From positions 1-9,234 of the forward strand of contig JADFWE010000115.1 of assembly GCA_015222915.1 (NCBI GenBank): DNA of 9,234 bases. The letters are read 5' to 3'. Origin of the DNA: Pseudomonadota bacterium (lineage in GTDB: Bacteria > Pseudomonadota > Gammaproteobacteria > SZUA-229). The translations under genes and the position numbers were made by a program. Below the pieces are notes generated by a model. The model saw only the letters and a list, made by a program, of their open reading frames with translations, did not search any database and was not told the DNA's origin. Below, in pieces: positions 1 through 7,236 of this stretch; positions within the stretch are counted from its first letter, which is position 1; each line of letters opens with the position of its first letter.

Positions 1-204
1 CAGAAATATTATTTTAATGCATGGAAGCAGGATAGCGAAAACGCGGATTATCTCTTCAATATGGCGATCAGTATGGATCAGCTGGGAAAATCTCAGCAGG
101 CGCTGAAGTTCTATAGCGAGAGCCTGCGTAAGTCAGAGAACAGGCAGGTCGGTTTTTCGCGTGAAGCGGTACAGCAGCGCATAAAAGTGCTGAGCGAGCT
201 GTGA
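1..204 (+). CDS. TPR-repeat protein, C-terminal fragment (MshN-like position)
   Basis: Open reading frame entering from the left edge in frame 1 and ending at TGA 202-204; 67 residues are visible. They contain a tetratricopeptide-like unit: Asn-Ala-Asp, then Leu-Phe-Asn-Met-Ala, then Leu-Gly-Lys followed by Ala-Leu-x-Phe-Tyr, then a basic helical tail ending in Val-Leu-Ser-Glu-Leu. TPR proteins act as protein-interaction scaffolds. In MSHA pilus loci, mshN (a TPR protein) sits directly upstream of mshE, and the same order is seen here with only 4 bases to the ATPase start. The MshN assignment rests on this order and the TPR pattern; the N-terminal part, where a membrane anchor would be expected, is outside the window. 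It could also be a PilF-type pilotin, but those usually sit apart from the ATPase gene. Confidence 0.75.
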   Translation, partial: QKYYFNAWKQDSENADYLFNMAISMDQLGKSQQALKFYSESLRKSENRQVGFSREAVQQRIKVLSEL

Positions 205-208
205 TCTG

Positions 209-1936
209 ATGGCGAATTCTCCTGTAACCGATGTGAAAATACAAATTGGCCAGCGCTTGCTGGACAAAGGGCTGATATCTATCGATCAGCTGGATATCGC
301 GCTTACCGAGCAGAAGAAAAAAGGTCTGCTGCTCGGTGAGGTCCTGGTGGGTCTGGGTTTTATCTCTGAATCGGTAATGCGAGATATGCTGAGCCAGGTG
401 CTCGGTATCGCCAGTGCTGATCTGTCGAGTGTAGTGCCTGATAAAACCGCCCTCGATCTGATCGAAAAGGAAGTAGCTGAGCGTTACACTATTATCCCGG
501 TGAGTTTTGAAGAAGGACCGCAGCGATTGAAGATCGCGATGAAAAACGCATCAGATCTGATGATCCTCGACCGCGTGCATGCGCTGGTCGGGCGCAAGAT
601 AGAACTGGTACCGATGGTGGCCGGCTCCAGCGAGATCAAAAAAGCCATCGATCAGTTTTACGGCTATGAATTATCGGTAGACGGTATCCTGCGCGAGATC
701 GAGACCGGTGAAATCGATTACCGCAGTCTGGATGCGACCGAAGATGAATACAGTCAGCCACTGGTGCGACTGGTCGATGCCATCCTGGCCGATGCCGTCA
801 AACGAGAAGCATCGGATATTCACTTCGAGCCGGAAGAAGGTTTCCTGCGTCTTCGATATCGTATCGACGGTGTACTGAGACAGATCCGAAGCCTGCATAA
901 AGACTACTGGTCCGCTATCGTGGTCAGGCTAAAAGTGATGTGCGGCATGAATATCGCCGAGACCCGTATCCCGCAGGACGGCCGTCTGAGTCTGCAGGTG
1001 CAGGGTTACCGGGTGGATTTCCGCGTATCGGCACAACCGACGACGCATGGTGAGAATATCGTGCTGCGTGTGCTCGACCGGGCAAAAGGCATCGTGCCGA
1101 TGGAACAGCTCGGTATTCATGACGAGACCCTGAACGAACTGAAGATGATGATGGCGCGCCCGGAAGGCATCATCCTGGTGACCGGTCCCACGGGCAGCGG
1201 TAAGACCACGACACTGTATTCATTATTGAACTACGTGAAGTCGGAACAGGTAAATATCATGACGCTGGAAGATCCGGTGGAATACCCGATGGACATGATT
1301 CGACAGACCTCGATCAACGAGGTCGCACGTATGGACTTTGCCAACGGTATCCGTTCCATGATGCGCCAGGACCCGGATATCATCCTGGTCGGTGAGATCC
1401 GTGATGAGGATACTGCCGACATGGCATTCCGCGCGGCGATGACAGGCCATCAGGTACTGTCGACATTACACACGAATTCAGCCGTCGGAACGTTTCCGCG
1501 GCTGTTAGATATCGGCGTACTGCCGGATATCATGACAGGTAATATCATCGGCGTGATCAGTCAGCGCCTGGTGCGCCTGCTCTGTCCACACTGTAAACAG
1601 GAGAAACAGCCCAGTGAGATCGAAAGTAAATTACTGGATCTGGAGATAACGGGTGAAGTAGAGGGTGGCCGCCATACCATCTATGACGCCGGCGGTTGCA
1701 GCCGTTGCGACAATACCGGTTATAAAGGCCGGGTCGCTATCATCGAAGCATTGCGTATCAACGATGAACTGGACGAGCAGATCGCCAAGCGCGCGACACT
1801 GGGAGAATTAAAGGCGGCTGCCAGGCAGACCGGTTATATGACACTGGCGGATGATGCTATCCGCTGTGTGCTCGATGGCAGAACCTCATTGACCGAAGTC
1901 TCACGCGTGATCGATCTCACGCAGCGACTGATGTAA
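209..1936 (+). CDS. mshE: Type IV filament assembly ATPase, GspE/PilB superfamily, MshE-like
   Basis: A 575-residue cytoplasmic hexameric ATPase expected to power polymerisation of pilin subunits at the inner membrane. Residues 10-64 form an MshEN/T2SSE_N domain built of two 24-residue motifs with a 5-residue spacer. The nucleotide-binding half has arginine-rich segments (RIPQDGRL 253-260, RVS 272-274), Walker A GPTGSGKTT 326-334, Asp box LEDPVEY 353-359, Walker B region ending ILVGEIRDED around 392-401, and His box GHQVLSTLHTN 413-423. A zinc tetracysteine is present as C459-x2-C462 and C497-x2-C500, which favours an assembly ATPase over a PilT-type retraction ATPase. Length is normal for MshE/PilB. 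ATG 209 lies 4 bases after the TPR gene stop, with only a weak upstream purine tract, suggesting coupled translation. The key Arg and Gln of the c-di-GMP motifs are substituted (see findings). GspE or PilB would be alternative names; the TPR-ATPase-platform order favours MshE. Confidence 0.93.
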   Translation: MANSPVTDVKIQIGQRLLDKGLISIDQLDIALTEQKKKGLLLGEVLVGLGFISESVMRDMLSQVLGIASADLSSVVPDKTALDLIEKEVAERYTIIPVSFEEGPQRLKIAMKNASDLMILDRVHALVGRKIELVPMVAGSSEIKKAIDQFYGYELSVDGILREIETGEIDYRSLDATEDEYSQPLVRLVDAILADAVKREASDIHFEPEEGFLRLRYRIDGVLRQIRSLHKDYWSAIVVRLKVMCGMNIAETRIPQDGRLSLQVQGYRVDFRVSAQPTTHGENIVLRVLDRAKGIVPMEQLGIHDETLNELKMMMARPEGIILVTGPTGSGKTTTLYSLLNYVKSEQVNIMTLEDPVEYPMDMIRQTSINEVARMDFANGIRSMMRQDPDIILVGEIRDEDTADMAFRAAMTGHQVLSTLHTNSAVGTFPRLLDIGVLPDIMTGNIIGVISQRLVRLLCPHCKQEKQPSEIESKLLDLEITGEVEGGRHTIYDAGGCSRCDNTGYKGRVAIIEALRINDELDEQIAKRATLGELKAAARQTGYMTLADDAIRCVLDGRTSLTEVSRVIDLTQRLM

Positions 1937-1951
1937 GTTGAGTCCGTCGAG

Positions 1952-3160
1952 ATGCCTGATTATAAATTCAAAACTATCGACTCGGCAGGAAAGATCCGCA
2001 GCGACACCATGGTCGCCAGTAACCCGATGGAGCTGGAAAAACGTCTGAGCAATATGGGTTTTGACCTGTTGAGCTTTAAAGAGCAGACGAGGGCGGTAAA
2101 GAGTGCGTTCCATCGAAAAAAGATCAGCCGCCGTGAACTGATCAACTTTACCTTCCATATCGAACAGCTGATCAAGTCAGGTGTGCCGCTGATCGATAGT
2201 CTGAAAGATATACGTGACAGCATCGAATACAGTTCCTTCACCGATGTGCTGCAGACCATCATCGAGGATATCGAAGGCGGTAAGACATTGTCGCTGGCTC
2301 TGGCTGAGCACCCGATTATCTTCGATAAAGTTTATGTGACGCTGGTGCGAGTCGGTGAAGAGACCGGGCAGCTGGCAGAGGTATTAAAAGATCTGGCAGA
2401 GACCATTCGCTGGCAGGATGAGCTGGTCTCGCAGACCAAGAAGATCATGATCTATCCGATGATAGTAACAGTGATCGTTTTGATGGTCGTCGCCTTCCTG
2501 ATGATATACCTGATGCCGCAGCTGCTGCCGTTCATCAAGAACATCGGCGGCGAGATCCCGTTACATACGAGGATACTGATGGATGTCTCCGACGTTTTCG
2601 TAAATTACTGGTACCTCATCTTCAGCGCACCATTCATTATTTATTTCACCATAAGAACAGTCGCTAAAAACAATATCGGTTTCAGATATTTTCTCGATGA
2701 TCTCAAGCTGAAGGTATGGCTGTTCGGGCCGCTGGTGACGAAGATAAAGCTGGCGAGGTTCGCCAACTATTTTGCCATGATGTACGCATCAGGAATCACC
2801 GTACTCGATGCCTTGCAGATATCAGAGGACATGGTGGATAACCTGGTCCTGGAGGAGTCGATAAATCAGGCGCGCCAGAGGATCTCTGATGGTGTGATAA
2901 TCAGTAAGAGTTTTGAAGCGGTCGGCGTGTTCCCTTCGATGATCGTGCGCATGCTAAAGGTCGGTGAAGATACCGGTGCCATGGATGACGCCCTGCTGAA
3001 TGTGAGTTATTTCTATAACCGCGAAGTAAAAGAATCGATCGAGAAGATTGAACCGGCTATCTTACCGGTGCTGACTGTGGTGCTAGGTGCCATCATGATG
3101 TGGATCATGATGGCCGTGCTAGGCCCTGTCTATGATGCGGTAGCAGGAGTGAAGCTGTAA
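1952..3160 (+). CDS. mshG: Type IV filament inner-membrane platform protein, GspF/PilC/MshG family
   Basis: A 402-residue polytopic inner-membrane protein, the platform on which the assembly ATPase acts and from which pilins enter the filament. It has the two-copy GspF domain. Copy 1 (about residues 66-190) carries SGVPLIDSL (76-84) and VGEETGQLAEVL (134-145). Copy 2 (about 268-390) carries SGITVLDAL (280-288) and VGEDTGAMDDAL (337-348). Membrane segments lie near 168-190, 219-234 and 368-392, the usual three for the family. Length matches PilC/GspF/MshG. ATG 1952 follows the ATPase stop by 15 bases, and the stop TAA overlaps the next start (TAATG at 3158-3162). Membership of the GspF family is secure. 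The MshG label comes from the gene order next to the MshE-like ATPase and is less certain. Confidence 0.93.
   Translation: MPDYKFKTIDSAGKIRSDTMVASNPMELEKRLSNMGFDLLSFKEQTRAVKSAFHRKKISRRELINFTFHIEQLIKSGVPLIDSLKDIRDSIEYSSFTDVLQTIIEDIEGGKTLSLALAEHPIIFDKVYVTLVRVGEETGQLAEVLKDLAETIRWQDELVSQTKKIMIYPMIVTVIVLMVVAFLMIYLMPQLLPFIKNIGGEIPLHTRILMDVSDVFVNYWYLIFSAPFIIYFTIRTVAKNNIGFRYFLDDLKLKVWLFGPLVTKIKLARFANYFAMMYASGITVLDALQISEDMVDNLVLEESINQARQRISDGVIISKSFEAVGVFPSMIVRMLKVGEDTGAMDDALLNVSYFYNREVKESIEKIEPAILPVLTVVLGAIMMWIMMAVLGPVYDAVAGVKL
3145..3149 (+). promoter_or_regulatory. Ribosome binding site supporting the ATG at 3160
   Basis: AGGAG lies inside the last codons of the platform gene, 10 bases before ATG 3160. 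The start overlaps the upstream TAA by one base (TAATG), so reinitiation and a standalone Shine-Dalgarno site both support this start. Confidence 0.6.
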
Positions 3161-4734
3161 TGATAAAACGACTGTTTTATTTTACCGGTTACCGTCTAAG
3201 CGTTATGCACTTCAATGGTAAGGAGCTCGTCGGTACGAGTTCTTTTGAGCCGACAGATGCCGGCCTGGAAAAGTTCAGGGCCTACCTGGAACAGACGCCG
3301 AACATCACCGGTAAATTTCTTGTCGATGTGATCGAAGAGGACTTCCGGAAAGAAAAAATTCCACATGTAGGCAGCAAGGACAGAAAAGCCGTTATCAGCC
3401 GTCTGATCGATCGTTACTATCGGGCGAGCCAGAACTATTGTCATAGCGAGGTCATCGGTAGAGAGAAGAGCGGCCGGAAAGATGACCTGGTGCTGATAGG
3501 CGCGATGACTAATCCACAGTTGATACAGCCGTGGATCTCGATAATCGATGAATGCAAGGTACCATTGTCAGGCATATGGACATTGCCCCTGGTCAGTAAG
3601 GCTGTTCTGAAAACCATAAAAGCCGATTCCGGCGTGGTATTGCTGGTAAGCCAGCAGGTTAACAGCAACGTGAGACAGACCCTGTTCAGAGATGGAAAAT
3701 TGATATCCAGCAGGCAGTCGATAATCAATCAGGATATGGACGATATCACGTCCATCGGTGATCATGCTGCACCCGAGGTTAAGCGGACCATCGACTTCTT
3801 GCGAGGGCAGGGGCTGGTGGCAGGTAATGAGGTTATAAGTATCCATATTCTGGGCGGCGATGAACAGCTGCTGTCGCTGAAGAATTCGTTCATCCCCGGA
3901 GAGAGGCAGACGGTCACCATACATCGCATAACGGAGATCAACGAAAAACTGGGGCTGAAAAGCGTAGGCGAAAAATTCTCTGACGGAATTTTTGCATGGT
4001 TATGCATAAGTCAGAATTTTACCGCCGGCCATTATGGCGAAAAGAAGCTGTTTTCCCGTTATCATAATAAACTGGCTGCCAACGCGATGTACGCGTCGAG
4101 TTTGCTGGTGCTGATAATTGCCGCCCTGATAACTGAAGGTAATATTACAAAAGTTCTGGAAAACGAAAGATCGACGGCTTTGCTGAAACAGGAGGAGATA
4201 CACTATAAAGACCTGTATTCACGGAAGTTTAAAGACTTTGAAGAAGTATTTGAAAATGCTGGCCTGATGAACTCGGCGGTCGATCTGGCGAACCAGATAA
4301 AACTGAATGCTGCGACCTCACCACTGGATTTCATGATCACCCTGAGTAATATATTGAGTGATGATAGCGTTGCCGGGTTGAATATCGACAAGGTCGAATG
4401 GGACGCGATCAATATAGAGAAAAAAACGAACAGGGTAATGAAGGCAAACTTCACCGCAGATCAGCCGGCTAAACATCATGCTGTGGTAACCGGTCGCATC
4501 GACGAGTCAGAATATAATTACCGGGCATCGGTGGCGCAGATACAGGCCATCATTCATCTGCTCAAAGAAAGTCCGCGTGTCGAAACGGTCGAAGTATTAA
4601 AGATGCCGGTCGATCTGCGGTCGGAGAGCAAATTTTCCACCGAGTCAGGCGTCGAGGTAAAACAGCAGGGCGAGAGACGATCGACCGGTGTTTTCTCACT
4701 GGAGATAGTAATGAAGGAGCCGGATCGTGTCTGA
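3160..4734 (+). CDS. GspL-like (PilM-PilN-like fused) pilus alignment protein
   Basis: A 524-residue protein with one central transmembrane helix (about 306-326). Residues 1-300 are cytoplasmic, with alternating strand/helix segments suggesting an actin-like PilM/GspL fold; distinctive stretches are VIEEDFRKEKIPHV (57-70) and GREKSGRKDDLVL (100-112). After the helix comes a charged coiled-coil-like stretch (330-365), then a periplasmic domain (about 387-520), probably ferredoxin-like as in PilN/GspL. This layout equals GspL, or PilM fused to PilN, and is inferred from topology and position rather than strong motif identity. I recognise the N-terminal pattern from uncharacterised pilus-locus proteins of proteobacteria. 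No clear actin-type phosphate loop is visible at the N terminus (YFTGYRLS replaces the usual Asp-x-Gly-Ser/Thr), so ATP binding is doubtful. It probably contacts the ATPase and pairs with the next gene product. The end overlaps that gene by 8 bases. Confidence 0.8.
   Translation: MIKRLFYFTGYRLSVMHFNGKELVGTSSFEPTDAGLEKFRAYLEQTPNITGKFLVDVIEEDFRKEKIPHVGSKDRKAVISRLIDRYYRASQNYCHSEVIGREKSGRKDDLVLIGAMTNPQLIQPWISIIDECKVPLSGIWTLPLVSKAVLKTIKADSGVVLLVSQQVNSNVRQTLFRDGKLISSRQSIINQDMDDITSIGDHAAPEVKRTIDFLRGQGLVAGNEVISIHILGGDEQLLSLKNSFIPGERQTVTIHRITEINEKLGLKSVGEKFSDGIFAWLCISQNFTAGHYGEKKLFSRYHNKLAANAMYASSLLVLIIAALITEGNITKVLENERSTALLKQEEIHYKDLYSRKFKDFEEVFENAGLMNSAVDLANQIKLNAATSPLDFMITLSNILSDDSVAGLNIDKVEWDAINIEKKTNRVMKANFTADQPAKHHAVVTGRIDESEYNYRASVAQIQAIIHLLKESPRVETVEVLKMPVDLRSESKFSTESGVEVKQQGERRSTGVFSLEIVMKEPDRV
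4714..4719 (+). promoter_or_regulatory. Strong ribosome binding site deciding the GTG start at 4727
   Basis: AAGGAG lies 7 bases before GTG 4727, inside the 3' end of the preceding gene. It is the best Shine-Dalgarno match in the gene run and justifies the non-ATG start of the PilO-like gene. Confidence 0.75.
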
Positions 4735-5356
4735 TAAATTTATCCTGCCAGATTTTACCCCGGCGATGATCCGTTCTGCCATCGCCCTGAGTCTCATGCT
4801 GGTGGTGAGTGCCATCGTCGTGGGCGTATCTTATGTCTACCTGGATGATGTCTATCAGCAGCGTCAGGCGGCCACACGAGCTATGCAGAAGTGGAAGATA
4901 AAGATAAACAGTTCGGTACAGAACAACCAGATCATCGAAGAGTTTGAAAGCAACTTCCTCACCCTGGTCAATCAGGGGGTGGTCGGTGCTGAAGACCGTC
5001 TTAGCTGGTTTGAGACCATACAGAATACCGCGAAACGAAGAGGCATGCCCTCGGTTAAATACAGCATATCCTCGCAGAAAAAACTTGATACAAAAAACCT
5101 GAAAGCAAAATATCGTGGCATAGATGTCTTCAAAAGCGTGATGACACTCGATATAACGATGGCGCACGAGGGTGATCTGTTCGCCTTGTTAAATGACCTG
5201 AGAAAGGCCGATGGCCTGTATGCCGTCGATCACTGTGATATACAGAAGACGGGTAATACTGTTGGCCTGAACAATAATATGACAGCATTTTGCGAACTCG
5301 GCTGGTACACCTTCAAGCGGCAAGTGAGCAATAAACGCAGCAAGAGATCAGGTTAA
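4727..5356 (+). CDS. PilO/GspM-like inner-membrane alignment subunit
   Basis: A 209-residue bitopic protein: a short cytoplasmic N terminus, a transmembrane helix (about 14-37), a helical/coiled-coil stretch (38-80) and a periplasmic region. The stretch GVVGAEDRLSWFETI (84-98) and the segment SVMTLDITMAHEGDLFALL (137-155) fit a PilO/GspM-type ferredoxin-like domain. In those proteins the domain pairs with PilN or GspL, here presumably the preceding gene product. Two periplasmic cysteines, C170 (DHCDIQK) and C189 (TAFCELGW), could form a disulfide. The GTG start has a strong AAGGAG 7 bases upstream and overlaps the previous gene by 8 bases, so translation is probably coupled. The call rests on topology, gene position and recall of this sequence pattern; MshJ would be the functional counterpart in the MSHA system. 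Confidence 0.78.
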   Translation: MSDKFILPDFTPAMIRSAIALSLMLVVSAIVVGVSYVYLDDVYQQRQAATRAMQKWKIKINSSVQNNQIIEEFESNFLTLVNQGVVGAEDRLSWFETIQNTAKRRGMPSVKYSISSQKKLDTKNLKAKYRGIDVFKSVMTLDITMAHEGDLFALLNDLRKADGLYAVDHCDIQKTGNTVGLNNNMTAFCELGWYTFKRQVSNKRSKRSG

Positions 5357-5360
5357 GGTA

Positions 5361-5771
5361 ATGATTATCAGGATAATTAGATCGATGATGGTTCTATCCG
5401 TATTCGGTGTCAGTACTGGATATGCGGCAGGTGCGGATTATGATGCCGGAAGTCTGGAGCGATTGTTTACAGATAGAGGGCAGCGTGCACAGATCGATGC
5501 CGCCCGTTCCGGAGGTGTATCTGGCACAGGCACGAAAAAGATCAGTAAGGTTAAAGTCAATGGTTATGTGACCCGCAGTGATGGTAAAAGCGTGGTCTGG
5601 GTGAACGGCAAGAGCACCCTGGATAAAACGAGGGTTGATGATGTGAGAGTGCATCAGTCGACCATCGGTAAAAATAAAAAAGTTACGATCAGCGCAGATG
5701 GAAAGCATAGACGATTGAAGCCGGGTGAAGTCTGGCATAAAGAGACGGGTAAGGTCGTTGAAGGGTATTAG
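5361..5771 (+). CDS. Small exported PilP/MshK-like protein
   Basis: A 136-residue protein with a Sec-type signal peptide (residues 1-23; cleavage likely after the Ala-Ala at 22-23 or after Ala25). The mature part has three marks: SLERLFTDRGQRAQIDAAR (31-49), a short beta-rich unit VNGYVTRSDGKSVVWVNG (66-83) resembling the PilP/GspC homology region that contacts the secretin, and a basic C-terminal part with LKPGEVW (119-125). It most likely sits in the periplasm and links the inner-membrane alignment proteins to an outer-membrane secretin. Unlike typical PilP it has no lipobox and no cysteine at all, so it should not be lipidated; this is closer to MshK. ATG 5361 lies 4 bases after the previous stop, and the 3' end is overlapped by the next gene. 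The PilP/MshK role is inferred from motif and position. Confidence 0.72.
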   Translation: MIIRIIRSMMVLSVFGVSTGYAAGADYDAGSLERLFTDRGQRAQIDAARSGGVSGTGTKKISKVKVNGYVTRSDGKSVVWVNGKSTLDKTRVDDVRVHQSTIGKNKKVTISADGKHRRLKPGEVWHKETGKVVEGY

Positions 5772-7236
5772 CAGACAATCCGCACATTGGCAACAGAGCG
5801 GGGTCGTGCTGCTTACCCTGGTAATCGTTATTGCATTGACATTGTCGACTTATTATCTGTTATCGATATCACGGGTCGATATCGACGTCGAAAATAAAGT
5901 GAAAACACGTAAGATCCTCACTCGGGCAAAACAGGCGCTGATCGATTACGCTGTGGTCAACTGGACGGATGATATGGAAAACGGGAAGCTGGGAAAACTT
6001 CCCTGTCCGGATGTTAGTACTATTAACCCGGAAGGACAGCAGGATCCAACCTGTGGAAAAGCATATGCAAATGTGACCGGATATTACCCATGGCGGACGC
6101 TGGGCACGGATGTGTTTAAGGATAGTGGTGGCAGTTGTTTATTCTATGCCGTTTCACCAGCATATAAGGTTAGCCCGGTTGCTGCGCTGACCCCTGACAG
6201 CTACGGACAGCTCCAGATCGTGGATCAAGCGGGTGCTGTGATACAGGGTGCGACGCCTGAGAGTCGCCCGGTAGCCATCATTATCGCCGCCGGGCACTCG
6301 CTCGGATCACAGGCCAGAAATCATGATGCGACTACCCTGTGTGGTGCTGATTACGGAAATCTCATCGCGTATCTCGATGATGATGGTGTTACTGATAATG
6401 CTGCGATAGATCCTGATGCTGAGGATGTAATCGAAAAGTTGGTACAGTCATATGCTGGTTCGGAAGAAGCGGCCAACCCGCTTAATGATATGCTTATCAC
6501 CATCACACATGACGAGATTTGGGCGGCATTAGACAGCACGATAAAAAGTGCCGCTTTCGATAAGCGAATGGAGAAACTGACCGAAGCGATAGCTTTGTGC
6601 TTTGCTGAATACGGCTCTCATAATGGCAGTCATCTACCGATGCCTGCGGCTGTTGATCTTAACGGTGGAGAGTACCGGAAGAGTTCAGATTACACGGATG
6701 GCAGTAGTTTCACTTCTGCATATTCAGGACGGCTGCCCTATATCGTCTCAAATGCAAATGCGAGGCTGGTAAATGGTGATGAAGCTGAGATATTTGATAA
6801 CGATTACTGTGACGATATCGATCTGACGGTGTCTGCTTCAGAGAGCAATATTAATTTCAAGGATGATAGCGGTGATGATAAAGGCGCCTATTTTGATCTA
6901 TGGAGTAACTGGAAAGATCATTTTTTCTATGCGATATCAAAAGCAAATAACCCGGATGTCATCGTTTCATCCTGTTCCGGAAGCTGCATCGACGTTGCCG
7001 GGACAGAATATGCCGGCATTATCTTCTTTTCGGGGTTGAAGCAAGCCGGACAGCTGCGATATGCACCACCGTTCGAAACGGATACCAAATCAGACGTGGC
7101 GAATTATCTTGAGAACGGCAATGCTGGCTTTTTCCCTGATAATACCGGTAGCCAGATATACCAGCCTGTCGGCGGTACAAGTAATGACCATATGTTCTGT
7201 ATTAAATCTGACATGAGCGGGGTAGTCAGATGCTAG
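5725..7236 (+). CDS. Large PilX/GspK-like prepilin with duplicated C-terminal domain
   Basis: A 503-residue protein with a basic leader and Gln-Gln-Ser-Gly (23-26) before the hydrophobic helix VVLLTLVIVIALTLSTYYLL (27-46). This fits a class III-like prepilin peptidase site cut after G26. Position +5 is Thr31, not Glu, as in GspK-type pseudopilins. The exported part holds two related domains. Copy 1 (about 92-269) has LPCPD, C110, GYYPWRTLG, GGSCLFYAVSP, PVAIIIAAGHSLGSQAR and NDMLITIT. Copy 2 (about 286-494) has LPMPA, GRLPY, LWSNWKDHFFYAIS, YAGIIFFSGLKQAGQLR and NDHMFCI. Ten cysteines, including the last residue C503, suggest disulfide stabilisation. An Asp-rich stretch occurs at 218-233. GTG 5725 overlaps the previous gene by 47 bases with a weak ribosome site; TTG 5758 (14-base overlap) is an alternative. 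It is probably a minor, tip-located subunit. I recognise the pattern but know of no tested function. Confidence 0.8.
   Translation: MKSGIKRRVRSLKGISRQSAHWQQSGVVLLTLVIVIALTLSTYYLLSISRVDIDVENKVKTRKILTRAKQALIDYAVVNWTDDMENGKLGKLPCPDVSTINPEGQQDPTCGKAYANVTGYYPWRTLGTDVFKDSGGSCLFYAVSPAYKVSPVAALTPDSYGQLQIVDQAGAVIQGATPESRPVAIIIAAGHSLGSQARNHDATTLCGADYGNLIAYLDDDGVTDNAAIDPDAEDVIEKLVQSYAGSEEAANPLNDMLITITHDEIWAALDSTIKSAAFDKRMEKLTEAIALCFAEYGSHNGSHLPMPAAVDLNGGEYRKSSDYTDGSSFTSAYSGRLPYIVSNANARLVNGDEAEIFDNDYCDDIDLTVSASESNINFKDDSGDDKGAYFDLWSNWKDHFFYAISKANNPDVIVSSCSGSCIDVAGTEYAGIIFFSGLKQAGQLRYAPPFETDTKSDVANYLENGNAGFFPDNTGSQIYQPVGGTSNDHMFCIKSDMSGVVRC
7215..7222 (+). promoter_or_regulatory. Purine-rich ribosome binding site for the ATG at 7230
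   Basis: GAGCGGGG ends 7 bases before ATG 7230, within the 3' end of the preceding gene. The match is moderate. It favours ATG 7230 over the in-frame GTG at 7242, which has no comparable upstream tract. Confidence 0.45.

Noticed and set aside
209..1936. ATPase as a PilT-type retraction motor
   Set aside because: The N-terminal MshEN-type domain and the CxxC...CxxC zinc motif are features of assembly ATPases and are absent from PilT.
4562..5167. 201-codon open frame on the minus strand
   Set aside because: It lies antisense across the end of the GspL-like gene and most of the PilO-like gene, both supported by motifs, topology and a strong ribosome site. Its translation is His/Arg-rich without domain character.
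6376..6423. Asp-rich segment (residues 218-233) of the large prepilin as a calcium-binding loop
   Set aside because: It has Asp-Asp-Asp-Gly spacing reminiscent of calcium loops, but does not match a full EF-hand or thrombospondin type 3 pattern, so no claim is made.
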